DNA of 64,000 nucleotides from positions 1,210,851-1,274,850 of the forward strand of contig BCJJ01000011.1 in NCBI GenBank assembly GCA_039545355.1, in the 5' to 3' direction. Below the pieces are notes generated by a model. The model was not told the DNA's origin and made no database searches. It was given only the letters and a program-made list of their open reading frames with translations. Shown piece after piece: positions 32,371 to 45,243 of the stretch. Positions within the stretch are counted from its first letter, which is position 1, and each line of letters begins with the position of its first letter. A program made the translations under genes and the position numbers. The DNA is from Trichosporon coremiiforme. Its lineage: Eukaryota > Basidiomycota > Tremellomycetes > Trichosporonales > Trichosporonaceae.

Positions 32371-32843
32371 TGTGCTGAGGTGGTGCGTTGTGTTGTCTCA
32401 GCCCGTCACTGGCATTCCACTTATGTACTTATGCGTTCGACAGTGAGCATGACTATTGTCTGTCGTGATGTCTGAGAGCTCGCTTAGATCCAGTTCGGAT
32501 CAGTCATCATCAAGCAGGTACTGCGGTCTTGATAGCGATCTTTGTCAGCCGACAGTGGGGTGGCGTACCTGATTTGGATCAGGCACCAACAACAATGTTA
32601 CCCTTGTCGGTCCGCTCCACCACTTCTGCCATGCTCATCGCTGCCTTTGACGGCGCAAGGAGTTACAGCAGGAAGGAAACACCCGGCAGACCGCCGAGAC
32701 TGGTGCGGACGTCTGAGTGAGGTGCGGAACAATGAAATGACTGGGCGCCACCGTCGGCCCGCTCGGTAATCACCGAAACGCGCGTACAAGTACATTGTAC
32801 ATTGGTCGTAATCACATGCTGTGTGTGGTGTATGAACAGTCTA
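32371..32843. other. Intergenic region between TRL1 and the MDR gene
   Basis: 473 bp. It includes the MDR gene promoter on the minus strand and the TRL1 3' region. No further gene seen. Confidence 0.45.
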
Positions 32844-35591
32844 TCAATACATGCCCCGGATGCGGCCGGAACCCTTGAGCGGGCCGACCTTGACCCAGTG
32901 CACGGCGCCTCCACCTTCGGTCGACTCTCCTCCCTCTCCACTCTGCACACCCTTCGCAATAGCCTCTCGGGCGGTGCGCACGACGCCGCGGGATTCGAAC
33001 GCGGAGATCTCCTCGCTCTGCGTGCCCACGGTGACGTGAAGGTTGATCTCGACCTCCTCCGGGAGCACAAGGGCGGCACCCTTCTCGCGGTCCGAGGTCT
33101 CCTGCGGGCGGAGGTTGCCGACGACGAGAGCCATGGTGCGGTCGTCCCACGCGAGGTGCGTCACGTCGAAGTCGTAAAAGGGCGAGATATGCGCCTCCGC
33201 CAATGTCGTGCACGTCTCCCAAGCAACCTGCTGGGGACCAGGCGCGGCGCCCTCCTCGGCCGCCTCCTTCTCGGCCGCGACGTTCTTGTTGTGCGACAGC
33301 GTAATATGCGGGCGCTGAGTGACGCGGCCCTTCTCGCGAAGCGAGGTCATGAACTTCGTCGCCGACTCTGAGGCGGCAGGCGCCATGGGTGTTTGCAAGG
33401 CATCGTTGACCACGGCGTCGATGTCGATCTCAGGAGCGAGACCGAAGTAGCGGATCGCCTTGCCAACACGAGCCGGGGCGTGGTACGGTGTCGTCACCTT
33501 GTAGTCCGAAACGGCGGCCAAGGCGGCGTCGATGTCGTCCTCGGAGGGGCGAGGAAGACTGAGGATCTTCACGAGAGAGTCGACAACCTTGCCGAGCGCA
33601 GCACGAGGGGTGTCTTCCACGTCCACAACAATCTGCTCATCATAATACAGAGGGTTGGGTGTCGTGAAGTTGTGCAGGAAGTTGGCGACCACGGCCTCAT
33701 GCTCCGCCTCAACGGTCAGGTCGGGGCGTAGAGTCTGGTGGTTGTCGCCACGGTTCACAACACGCTCCGAGCACATACGGAGGAGCTTGTGGAACGGGTT
33801 GTCATCGATGTTCCAGGTGACGAAGATGTACTTCACGTGGTAGGACTTCAGCGTCTTGAGGAAGGTCTTCTCGTCCGCAAGCCCGGACAGCTCGATGTAG
33901 TGCTTGTCGATGTGATTGTTGCGGTCGGCGTAGACGACATCGTTCGTCTTCAGCAAGTCGATGATGTTCCTCTTGAAGGTGGGAGCTGTCTTCTTGCTGA
34001 GGATGTCGTCGGACTGGGTGTGGGCAAAGCCGAAGAGCTTCCCCAGAGCGAGTCCGAGCGTGGTCTTGCCACATCCCGGCACGGCAACGGGGACGATGAC
34101 CCACTTCTTGGGAAGCGATTCTCTCTCCGCTTCCCGAACGGCCTTGTTGAGCTCAGCAGCCTTATCCCTCCCCGCTTTCCACTCGCCTGCCTGGGCCAGC
34201 TCCCAGATCTTCTGGCCTTCTCCTTCGATCCACTTGAGGAAGCGCTCACGGACCCTGACAACTCCCCTCTCGTAGTTGGCGAAGAGGGAAGGCTCCTTCT
34301 TCATCGCGTCCGCGCACCATTCAGCGTAGACGCCGACCTCTGGCCGACGGGTCTTCGCCTTCACCTTCTTCCAGATCTCAGCCGCCTTCACCGGAGTGAT
34401 CTTCTTGTCCATAAGAGGCAGCATGGCACGAGTCGTTTCTCGGAACTGGCGATACAGGAGGTAGGGCTCTTCAAATTTGATCTTGAAAAAGAAGGGGGCA
34501 CCCGGCCTGTAGGGAGGCTTGCTGCTCTCGTGCCCTTCGACTGCCCTGACCGTAGAGCGAACAACGAAGCCTTCGATCATGTCACCCTGCCACGAGCCAG
34601 TTTCCGCCACCTCGTTGGCAAACTTGCGCACCTCCGCAATAGAGTTCAGGGTGACATGCTTGGTGGGGATGAAGCCGAACTCGTTGGCGAAAACAGTGAC
34701 GTCCTCTGGCGACTTTGTGCTGAAATGAGGCTGGTTGTGGTTGAGTCCGTGGAGATGAAGACCCGTCCAGTACTCGGGGGTGGCAATGACGTGCTCCTCG
34801 AAGGAGTCGTCGCAGAGCTCCAAGACAGCCGTAAGATTCTCATCCCACAGCTTTTGAGCCAGCTGCTCGCACGTTTTTCCGCTCTTCTTGAGGGTACGGG
34901 CTACCCACTCGCGGCCAACTTCAGCGTGAGCACGGGCCGACGACTCGTCCTTGGCCTCCTCAGTCTTCTTCTTGTCATCGAGTTCCGTCTCCTTCAAGCT
35001 CTGAGTGACATCCGTGACGGTGACTGCTGCCTCAGTCGTAGTTCCCAGGGAGTGCTTGGAAGCCACAACGAGATGCGATGGAGACAGAGCAGAGATCATG
35101 ATGAGACAACCATTCGACTTGAGGGTCAGATGGTACGGGGCCTGGGTATGCTTCTCGATGGCATCCCACTGTCAAGTTAGCTCCTCCTTATGCCATAGCT
35201 GACTCACTGTCGTCCAAGTCATCTCATCAATATTGAAGAACTTGTCGTAACCTCGGGCAACGATGCGCTCCGCATATTCATCTCCAAGAGTCTCCAGCGC
35301 CGACTCTGGGACAGCTCCAGGTTGCACTTCTTCGGTAAAGAGACCTCGCGCCAGGGTAGGGAAGCCGTTGTCTTTCCGGAAGTACATGTGCTCAGTCATC
35401 TTCCAGCTTGTAAGTCTCCTATCGGACTGCGAGGGATCATTCGGGGCGTAGAGACTGGCGGGGTAGATGTGAACGTTGGACCGAGTTGCCTTAGGATTGT
35501 TCCTCCTCAGGGCGCGGAGAGCGTCGAGGAGGTCGGGAACGGCGGCCGGATAGGGGTCCATGACTGTCGAGGACGAGCTTGCAGCCGTCAT
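32844..35591 (-). CDS. TRL1: tRNA ligase (ligase / polynucleotide kinase / cyclic phosphodiesterase)
   Basis: Exons 35208-35591 and 32844-35168 (39-nt intron) encode 902 residues with the fungal tRNA ligase order of domains. The N-terminal adenylyltransferase has motif I LTLKSNGCLIMIS, with Lys145 as the likely nucleotidyl acceptor. The intron falls just before it, so the ORF beginning at 35099 alone would lack the active site. The central kinase has the P-loop VAVPGCGKTTLG near residue 495. The C-terminal 2H-type cyclic phosphodiesterase has PHITLSHN near 749 and INLHVTVG near 839. Trl1 joins tRNA exons after intron removal and, in fungi, also splices the HAC1-type UPR mRNA. The gene is divergent from the UFD4-type ligase. 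Confidence 0.95.
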
Positions 35592-36344
35592 GGGTGGTGG
35601 CGAATGTGGTGGGTATATGCAGTTGCAAGTTGAGTCGGCTAATTGTTATTGATCACTGGCGACTCGATTGCTCTGAGTCAGAAATCTGAACTTTGCGGAA
35701 GGGGATCCGGGGAAGACAGGCAGTGTGGGGTAAAGTCTCCCACGGCGGGCAGGGGAGGGACGGTTGCTTGTCTCACCTGCTGTGACGCACACTATACTGG
35801 GTAGGCTTGCGCCGCACGATTTAGGCCACCGAGCGGGTAGTATTGGCGATGATTAGAACTGGGTCTACTTGGGGGTGCGAGGGCGTAATCGTCAGGTAGA
35901 ATTCAGCCAGGCACAGATAATGGGAGGACCCGACGGCCACTACGGCGGGTAGGCGAGCGGGCGAGCGTCAGTCGTCGCTGATCCCACCCTCACTCACCCT
36001 CCGCGCCTCCTGGTCCAGGATCCAGCACCGGTACTGGCACTGACTGGCACCCAGCACACCGCCGACACCGCAACGTCCTTCAGTCCCCTCCTTCCTCGAC
36101 CATCCACTCACCACCATCCGAGAGAGCAAGCGACATAACACTCCCTCTGCCCGCTTCCTCCTTCTCCGCCTCCCCCTTTCCTCCTTCCTCCTCTTTCACC
36201 CGGCTCCATCCACCTTTCGCTAATGCCCCCTCGCCACCTCCTTTCCCCCTTTGCCGCACACCCCGCCTCGAGTAACTCAACCCTGCTCGACCGCCCCACA
36301 TCGATACGCTTAACGAGCACCCAGCCATCATCACAAGCTACTCG
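35592..36344. promoter_or_regulatory. Divergent promoter region of TRL1 and the HECT ligase gene
   Basis: 753 bp between two divergent starts. The plus-strand leader side (36060-36344) is strongly CT-rich. No other gene seen. Confidence 0.5.
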
Positions 36345-39300
36345 ATGGACCGCAACAAGAGTAATCAATCTTCATCATCATCGCAACATCAGTCACCCCT
36401 AGCCTACCAGCAACCTCCTAGTACTAGCACCCCCGCTGCACAGACCGCACCAGTTTCTTATCACTCCAACACTGTAACTAGCCCCCCCTCTGTCCCCAAC
36501 GCCCCAGTGTCCAGCACAAGCACGCCCAGTGCGAACGTCCGTATCACTCGCAGCGCACAAAACAGACAAGCTTCATCCTCCGGTGCTGCCACTCCGTCCT
36601 CGGCGGAAGCACCTCCACCTGTGACTCCCACGCCGGTCCTACCTCGACGCTCCGCACGTCTTTCCTCCAACTACAGCAACAACCAAGCTTCACCCGAGCA
36701 GCAGTCGACACCTGCGTCATCTAGCAAGGGTAAAGCCGTAGCTGACCCTTCCGCCTCTTCCTCCTCCAGCAAGCGGTGAGTACTGCAACCACAGGGCAAA
36801 CGCCAGCCGGCGCTCATATCAGAAGCACCCGCTCTTCTGCACCCGTGGAGGCGTCCTCTTCCTTATCCGCCGACCGCAAGGGCAAGAAGCGAGCTACCCG
36901 AGAGCCTACACCTCCACGCTCCGACCCGGCGGAGGACGCTGAACCGGCCCCGAAGCGTTCCAAGAAGAGCCCAGCGAAGCGCGGCAAGGGCAAGGCCAAA
37001 GCGACGCCCAAGTCGAAAATGCCCAAGAAGACTGCGTAAGTGCAACTAGCATCACGAGCGCTGACCGATCAGGCCCAAGACCAAGAAGGGTCCTGCTACG
37101 AGTGGAAAGAAGGGCGACGCTTCAGCCCGCCAGCTAATCGACGACAACATGGACGAGGACGAGCACCATTGGGGCGAGTCCGCCTCCGCTTTCCTAGACG
37201 ACGAGCACTATCGCGAGGACGAGGACATGGACGAGTCAGAGCACGACGAAGATGATGAGGACGACGACGACGAGGACGAGCACCGCGGGTCTTCGGCGTA
37301 CGATCGCTTAGCTCGCCTTGCTGATGGGGCTATGTTCGATGAGGCTACGGCTGCCGCCCTCTTCGGTGGCGAATACCGTGCATTCGGAGGATTCATGTCA
37401 GGCTTGTCGAGCAGGTTCAAGCGTCTCAAGGAGAACCTTCGCTCGTCGAAGACCTCCAAACGTCTCGCCGCCCTGCGCGAGTGCAGCGACCTTCTCTTGG
37501 TCTCGAATGAGGACACGCTGGGAGCCTCGTTTTCCACCTCTGCGTTTGCCACCGAGTTCATTGCAATTCTGAGCGGAAAGCCGAATATTGATTCTCAGCA
37601 GCGTGACGGCGATGAGCAGATGGGCGAGTCCGACGAGATGGACGAGGACGCTCAGCTTGCCGCCGCCCTTGCAATGAGTGCAGGCGACGCTTTCCCGGAG
37701 GGCGATCAAGAGGACATGGAGTGCCAGTTGCTGGCCTGCCGCTGCCTAGCCCATCTCATGGAGGCGTTGCCAGGCTCGGGTCACACGCTGGTGCACCTCG
37801 GTGCCGTCCCTGTCCTGTGTTCCAAGCTCAACGAGATTTCGTACATTGAGCTCGCAGAGCAAACACTCAGCGTAAGCGTCTCACAACTTGTAACGATGCT
37901 GACGCTCAGACAATGGAGAAGATTTCAGCTGAATATCCGGCCGCAATCGTTCGCGAGGGCGGTCTGGCTGCGTTGCTCAACTTCCTGCCCTTCTTCTCCA
38001 CCAATGTACAACGCACCGCGGTCACGACGGCCGCCAATTGCTGTCGTAACATCTCTGGCGAGCACTTCGCCATGATCCGCGACGTCTTCCCCATACTGAG
38101 GGATGTTCTTACCCAGACCGATCAACGTCTGGTGGAGCAAGCGACGCTGGCAGTCTTGCGCACCTTGGAGTCGTACCGTCACAATGCTGAGCACCTGGAA
38201 GGTTTGTTGGACCTGCCGACCGTCGTGGCCATTAACGCCCTCTTGATGCCGGCTGGTGGCTCTCCTATCATCTCCGACACCACATACACCCACCTGCTGA
38301 AGGCTTTGGCGTCCGCCGCTCGCGCGTCTGCCAAGGTCACGATTGCTCTTCTTGAAGCTGGTATGACCGACACTGTTCACTACATTCTCACCGGCGTCCT
38401 GCCAGCTACAGATGAGCAGACAGAGCAGGGAGATGCCCCCGGTGGCCAGGGACTGGGAGGGGGCGTTGCGGACATGGCTGTCATGCAGAACCTCGCACAC
38501 CGGCCAAAGGATCAGATCGAGGAAGCCTTGGGGCTGGTTTGCGAACTGCTGCCTCCCCTCCCTCGCGACGGTGTCTTCGACCACCGCGCCTATTCAGAGA
38601 GGAGCCTCACCAAGCTTCAACGCCGTTCACGTCCGTCCTCCTCTCGTCGGTCCAGCAGCCGTGCCGAAGGTGGATCCGGGAGCCCAGGTGAACCGGCTGA
38701 GGCGTCATCGTCGTCGGTACCTGTGCTGGGCGCCTACCCCCCTGGGAAGTCTAGGCGAGACGTCGAAGCTCTCAACGAGCAGCGTCTGACCCTTCTCAAG
38801 TCTCAGCCTGAGCTGGTGTCGAAGTTCATGCGTTCAATGATGCCCGTGTTGGTCGACGTCTACGCGGCTTCTGTTTCGCTTCGTGTGCGCACGAAGACTC
38901 TGACGGGTCTCACCAAGGCCGCTGCGTTTGCCGACCCGGGAGATTTGAAGCAGACGCTCACGAACGTCCCGATGTCGAGCTTCCTCGGCTCCATCATCTC
39001 CTCGAAGGACAACCCGACTTTCGTCCTTCATGCTCTGCAGCTCGTCGAGCTTCTTGCAGACAAGCTCCCGGACGTCTACCTGACCTCTTTCCACCGCGAA
39101 GGTGTCGTGTTTGAAATCGAGTCGTTGGCTGAAGCCGACCTGAGCACGAAGATCAAGGAGGAGGAGCGCGCCCGCGAGGAGGCGAAGGCGAAGGAAGAGG
39201 AGGCGGCGAAGGAAGGCGAGCCCGAGGACAGCCTGCCCACGCCCAGGGCTGCTACCAGTCAAGCTCTGGAGTCACCTACGAAGTCTAACGTCGGCGAGTT

Positions 39301-42300
39301 ATCTGGCGTTTTAGCGAACTTGATCAGCAGTCAAACTTCAGCCTCTCACCGCATCCGATCGTCCTCTGTCGTTGACCCCAATGACGCCAATATTCTCCGC
39401 GCTCGCGTTATCGGTGCGAAGCGCATCTTCGCCGTCGACGATACCCAGCAGAACGAGGCTTCATTAGTCCTCGAGGAGCTCACGAAGCTGGTCAAGCGGC
39501 TGTGCCAGCCCGAGGCCACGGAGCCAGAACTCCGTGACACCCTCAGGGAGATCGCGGCCCAGTTCTCCAACGTCGGGCAAGCGCTCTCTTCGTTCGAGCT
39601 TCTGAAGAGTGGCCTGGTCGATGGGCTCCTCGAGTATGTCGACATCGATGGAACGGTGCCGTCCTCGGCTCGTCGCGACATCCTTTTCGAGATCTTCTCC
39701 GACACTGCCGTGGCCTCGCCTTCTCCGCTTGTCATGCTTGTGAAGCGGCTGCACGAGTCGCTCGGCAGACTGGAGAACCTCGAGGTCGAGACAGCTTTCA
39801 ACGGAATGGGCACCGGCAGCTCGTCGCTTGCTCGATCCATGCGCATCCGCCTCCAGGCTGAGGAGGGCGAGGATATTCCCAAGCAGATGAGCGCCCTGAG
39901 TGTCACCATTCAGGCCATCGCCCCTGTCCAGGCGCTACATGATTACCTGCGTCCGCGTGTGGCTGACCCCAACTATCTGAGTGGCAACTCGGCCCTCCAG
40001 AACATGTTCGCTGCGTACGCCGCTAGCAGGGGCGGAAGCGGCGGATCCACGTCTAGGTTGCTCGCCGCCCTCGCTGCTGGTTCGCGAGGCATGGGCGCTC
40101 CACCCGGCACTCGCGATGAGCCCTCTTCGAGTACTCAGCCGCCGCAGTCTCAGCAGCAGCAGCAGTCGTCAGAGGGCAAGGAGACAAAGGAGGATGCTAA
40201 ACCTCAACGCCGCCGCAGTGCCCGCTTGAGCGGCTTGCCACCTGATGCCGAAGGCAGTGCTTCTGCGTCAGTTGAGGCTGCTACCGAGGAACCAGCGGCC
40301 GGCACTTCGTCCGGTGCGGCCGCGTCTGGTCCTTCCTCTGAGCCGGCTGCCCTTCCCCAGATGCCCGTGAGCATGGACTTCGACGACGACTATTCTGACG
40401 ACGAGTACGACGCTGAGGTCTTCGAGGAGGACATGGAGGAGGAGCTCGAACGGCCGACCGAGAAGGTCGTCAACATGTCGATGGCTCCTGACGGTTCGCG
40501 CGTCGAGGCTCAAACTCCCGACGGCACTCGCATCGCGACGCCAAACCAGGCTGCGTCTTCCAGCGCCAACGCGGGCTCAAGTAATACGCCTTCGCGCAGC
40601 TCTTACGCCGGGGCCGTTAAGACCGCCCCCGTCGACTGGCACCTCGAGTTCTCGATCAACGGTCAGATCCTCTCCTTAGAGGACACTGTCTATGGCGCTG
40701 TCCACAAGTATGCCAAGGCTTCGCCATCTCCCTTGAGCGCCTTCAATGTTCCAGTCACTTTCAAGTTCCGCAAGGTTGAGGGACCAGCCTCAGCCAAGGC
40801 GCCTGTGGATGCCCCATCGCCTGCATCCATCTCAAGCACTCTGCCTCCCGTTCTGGATCCGTCGGCTCCCGTGTCAAAGATCCTGCGCCTGCTTCGTGTT
40901 GTTCACACGCTGTGCGTCGAGGGCCGGGATACGTTGATGCGCGTCGATGTACCAGACGAGTCTCTCTTTGTCAACAACAAGTTGACCGCAAAGCTCGCAC
41001 GACAGCTGGAGGAGACGATGATTTTGGCAAGCAACTGTCTGCCTGAGTGGGCGGTAGAGCTTCCGAAGCACTTCTCGTTCCTGTTCCCCTTCGAGACTCG
41101 TTACTCCTTCCTGCGCTCTACTTCGTTCGGGTATGGCCGCTTGATCGCCCACTGGCAAGCGTCTCAACCCCGCAGCAGCAGCAACAGCCGTCGCGACGAC
41201 AACCTCGCGCACCTGGGTCGCCTCGTGCGCCAGAAGGTGCGAATTTCGCGTGCACAGCTCCTCGAGTCGTGCGTGAAGGTTCTGGAGCTGTACGGAACGT
41301 CGAACGGCATCCTTGAGGTCGAGTACTTCGACGAGATTGGAACTGGCCTCGGACCAACCCTTGAGTTCTACTCCCTGGCCTCCAAGGAGTTCTCCCGTCG
41401 CTCGCTTCACATGTGGCGCGACGAGGATACTTCCAAGGAGGGCCCTTACGTCTTTGCACCAAACGGGTTGTTCCCAGCCCCTAGCTCCGAGAAGATCAAG
41501 AATGCTCCGAGCTCCAAGCACTCTTACTTCAAGACTCTGGGACTGTTCATTGGCCGTGCTCTCCTTGATTCGCGTATCATCGACGTCAATCTGAACAAAG
41601 TCTTCCTGAAGTTGCTGCTCGGCAATCCTGTTCGCAAGAACATTGCCACCTTGAAGCAGGTCGACGAGACCCTGGCTCGCTCCCTCGAGCGCCTTCAGAC
41701 GTACCTCCAGGCTCGCCAGGAGATTGAGTCCCTCACCGCGCTGCCGGCTTCGTCTCGCAGGAACAAGCTATCCGCGCTGACTATTGGAGGCGCTAAACTC
41801 CAAGACCTGTCACTAGATTTCACCCTTCCCGGGTACGACATTGAACTCAAGCCGGGTGGTCGTATGATTGACGTGGATGACTCCAATCTCGAGGAGTACC
41901 TCGAGCTGGTTCTCGACAAGACCCTCGGTTCTGGTATTGCTGAACAGGTCAAGGAGCTGCAGATCGGGTTCTCCATGATCTTCCCCATCCATGACCTTGG
42001 TATCTTCTCGCCTGAGGAGCTCGCTCTTCTTTGCGGCAATACGGACGAGGACTGGTCGAAGGAGACCTTGGAGCAGGCCATCAAGGCCGACCACGGCTAC
42101 AACGCTGACAGCCGATCGATCCGCAACCTCATCGAGATCCTTTCCGCGTTTGACAGCTCCGAACGCCGCGAGTTCCTCCAGTTCATGACTGGCTCCCCAA
42201 AGCTTCCGATCGGAGGCTGGCGCTCGCTTAACCCGCCCTTCACTGTTGTGCGCAAGCCGCACGAGCCGCCTATCAAGGCGGACTCGATGCTGCCTTCCGT

Positions 42301-42412
42301 CATGACATGTGCCCAGTACCTCAAGCTTCCTGACTACTCGTCGAAGGAGGTCCTCGCCACGCAGCTCTGGCGCGCCATCCGCGACGGTAGCGGGTCGTTC
42401 CACCTTTCATAG
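36345..42412 (+). CDS. UFD4: HECT-type E3 ubiquitin ligase, UFD4/TRIP12 family
   Basis: Exons 36345-36775, 36823-37035, 37073-37871 and 37910-42412 encode 1,981 residues. The first ~230 residues are Ser/Thr/Pro-rich and then Lys-rich (KRSKKSPAKRGKGKAKA), followed by a very acidic block (EDEDMDESEHDEDDEDDDDE). The ARM-type helical repeats follow (ISYIELAEQTLS-TMEKISAEYP; GGLAALLNFLPFFS). Two further disordered acidic blocks lie in the middle. The HECT domain fills the last ~390 residues. It ends with LPSVMTCAQYLKLPDYSS, whose Cys (about 1,947) is the catalytic residue, and RDGSGSFHLS. Family members ubiquitinate N-degron and ubiquitin-fusion substrates. The small exons 1-3 carry the acidic N-terminus and were joined by phase. 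Confidence 0.95.
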
Positions 42413-42579
42413 ACAGCGTGGACATTGTTTCCTACCCCTCACCCCCATCACTCCATCACTTACCTCCCATATGTATCCAGTTTCGCATGCCATGTCATCC
42501 TGTGCACCGCCGACAAGTCTGATGTTCGAGCGACTAGGTGACTGACTTTCAATGCTAGAGTGGAGGTCTGAGGTGTATC

Positions 42580-42616
42580 ACGTGACGCAACAACAATGTC
42601 TGTGCCGACGTGACGC
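42580..42616 (+). promoter_or_regulatory. Paired ACGTGACGC elements upstream of the ER Hsp90 gene
   Basis: The nonamer ACGTGACGC occurs at 42580-42588 and again at 42608-42616. They lie about 50-90 bp before the start codon, in the same orientation and 28 bp apart. The first is preceded by C and so forms a CACGTG box. The reverse complement, GCGTCACGT, resembles bZIP-type sites of the sort used in ER-stress promoters. A role in the unfolded protein response is inference. Confidence 0.5.
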
Positions 42617-42666
42617 GTCAAAGTGCCAGCTTAGCACCGTTTCGTTCGGCACCATCGCATCACGAC

Positions 42667-45032
42667 ATGAGACTGGCCAGGTTTCTGATCGCTGCAGCGG
42701 TCTTCGGCTCGCATGCCATCGCGTCTCTCGCTTCGGACGAGTCTGCGGTCGCCGACGCAAGTTCGGCTTCCGTCCCGGCTGCGGACTCACCCAATTCTGA
42801 CTCTGACGCGGTGGAGACATTCCACTACGAGGTACGCACGCCGATCACTACAATTGCCCATGTGTACGTTTCAGCTCCACTGACATACAGAGTGACATTG
42901 CTCGCCTCCGCACCCTCGTCATCCACTCTCTTTACACGCAAAAAGAGGTCTTCCTCCGCGAGCTGCTCAGCAACGCAAATGACGCCCTCGAGAAGCTGCG
43001 TATCACGGCGCTCACGGAGCCCGACGTCATGTTGACTGGCGAGGGCAACGTGACGATCAAGATCGACCTGGACGATGGCGGCAAGACGGGCACGCTGACC
43101 ATCCGTGATACCGGCATCGGCATGACAAAGTCTGAACTTTCCAAGAATCTCGGCACGATCGCGCGTTCAGGCACCACCGAGTTTCTTAAGCTCGCCGAGG
43201 AGTCAAAGAGCACCGAGGGCAACTTGATCGGACAGTTTGGTCTGGGATTCTACAGCGCGTTCTTGGTCTCGCCCGAGGTCAAGGTCAGCTCGCTGCCGCC
43301 CCCGACTGAGGAGAACCCGCACCCCGTCCAGCACACCTTCGTCTCGTCCGCCACTGGCGATACGTTTGAAGTCTACCCCGACCCGCGCGGCAACACGCTC
43401 GGTCGCGGTACCGAAATCGTCCTGACCATTGGCGAGGAGGACAAGAAGTTCCTGTCGATGAAGTACCTTCGCAGCCTTGTCGACAAGCACTCGCTCTTCT
43501 CGACCCCCTTCCCGATCTACATGTACGAGAGGCAGCGGCCGAGGAACGCCGTCGGCGAGGAGGCGGAGAAGCCCGAGTTCCTCTGGGTCCAGGTCAACGA
43601 CAAGGAGCCGATCTGGACGCGCGACCCCAAGACGGTGCCGGAGAAGGACTACATCGACTTCTTCAAGGCGATCAACGAGGACAAGACTGTGAACCCGCTC
43701 GGCTGGAGCCACTTCTCTGGCGACACGGCGTCGGGCATCTCGTACAAGGCGCTCATGTACATCCCGGACTCGCTGCCGAAGGACTGGTGGACGCAGATCC
43801 GCAACGGCATTGACAACGTGCGCCTCATGGTGAAGCGCGTCTTCATCACCGACGACCTCGGGCAGCAGTTCATGCCCCGCTGGCTCTCCTTCGTCAAGAT
43901 CACGGTCGACGCCGACGACCTGCCGCTGAACGTTTCGCGCGAGAACCTGCAGAACACGCGCTTCCTGTCGCAGCTGCAGCGGATTCTGATTCGCAAGGCG
44001 TTAGATCTGTTCACGCGTATTGCCGAGGAGGAGCCCGAGAAGTTCAAGAGGGTGAACAAGCTCTACGGCAACGCTCTGCGCATTGGCATGATTGAGGCCG
44101 AGAAGGGCAGGCACAAGATTGCCAAGCTGCTGCGCTTCCAATCGACCAAGGGTGACGACGTCTCGTTCGAGCAGTACGTCGAGAACCGCAAGGAGGGCCA
44201 GAAGCAGATCTACTACATGGCCGGCGTCGGTGAGAAGATCGAGGACCTGAAGAAGTCGCCGTTCGTCGAGAAGCTCATTGCGCGCGGCTACGAGGTGCTG
44301 CTCCTGAACCAGGCGGCGGACGAGCCTATGATGGAGGCTCTGTCCTCCTTTGCGGGCATGAAGGCGCAGGACGTTGCGAAGCGGGGACTCGAGTACGGCG
44401 ACGAGGAGCTGGACCGTGCCGAAGCCGCCGAGCTCACCGCGGCCAAGGAGGAGTTTGAGCCCCTGGCCGACTGGCTCGAGGACCACTTCAAGGGTCAGAT
44501 CGCCGAGGTCGTCATCACGAACCGTCTCGTGACTTCGCCGTGCACAATCGTCGTCGACAGTCTGGGCTGGAGCGCCAACATGCAGCGCGTCATGCAGCAG
44601 AAGGCCGAGGCCGAGGGTGACCCCATGTTCGAGGTCCTCAAGAACCTCCCCAAGACGATGGAGATCAACCCCAAGGCCCCGCTCATCCGCGGCATGCTCG
44701 AGCGCGTCCTCGCCGAGCCCGAGGACCCCGAGCTGCTGGAGACCGCGCGCGTGCTCGTCGACACGACCCTCGTGCGTTCCGGCTTCGACGTGCCCGACAC
44801 GGTGTCGTTCTTCGAGCGCGTCGAGGCGCTCCTCCGCCGCTCGATCGCCGTCGACACCGCCGCCAAGACGCCTGAAGACGTCAAGCCCGCGCCCCCCGTT
44901 GCTGCCGAGGCTCTCGTCGAGGAGAAGGAGGAATCTGTAGAGGACGATGTTCCCGATGAGGACATTGGCCTGGATGACGAGGAGCTCGAGTGGGAGGAGT
45001 TTAAGAAGCAGTATTTCCACGACGAGCTCTGA
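42667..45032 (+). CDS. ER-resident Hsp90 (GRP94/endoplasmin-like)
   Basis: Exons 42667-42831 and 42891-45032 encode 768 residues. The signal peptide is MRLARFLIAAAVFGSHAIA, and the C-terminus is the ER-retrieval signal HDEL. Hsp90 landmarks are LRELLSNANDALEKLR (ATPase helix), DTGIGMTKSEL, GTIARSGTTEF, IGQFGLGFYSAFLV and the middle-domain LNVSRENLQ. The charged linker between N and middle domains is short (about 13 residues near NAVGEEAEKPEFLW), unlike cytosolic Hsp90. No MEEVD tail is present. It should fold secretory clients in the ER lumen in an ATP-dependent way. Mitochondrial TRAP1 is the alternative family, but it would lack HDEL and this leader. Confidence 0.93.
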
Positions 45033-45243
45033 GTGAGTTGTGTCCACTTCCCACTTTCGTTTTTAGACTCGAATTAGACAGGCATACAACCGCATATGCA
45101 TATTTCCTTGGTTTCTGTCACCCCCTAGGGCCGCAATGTCTACTGTCGATGCTGCTACCGGATTCTAGCTACCGGTTCTGTTCACGCCACTAGTTGCTGG
45201 ATGGTTCAGCTCAAGCCCTTGCACTTTCAGTATGCAGGCCCGC

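Noticed and set aside
33738..35180. 480-codon plus-strand ORF opposite TRL1
   Set aside because: Antisense shadow of a confidently identified gene. No motif and no splice signals of its own.
44001..45047. 348-codon minus-strand ORF opposite the ER Hsp90 gene
   Set aside because: Antisense shadow produced by codon bias. No domain.
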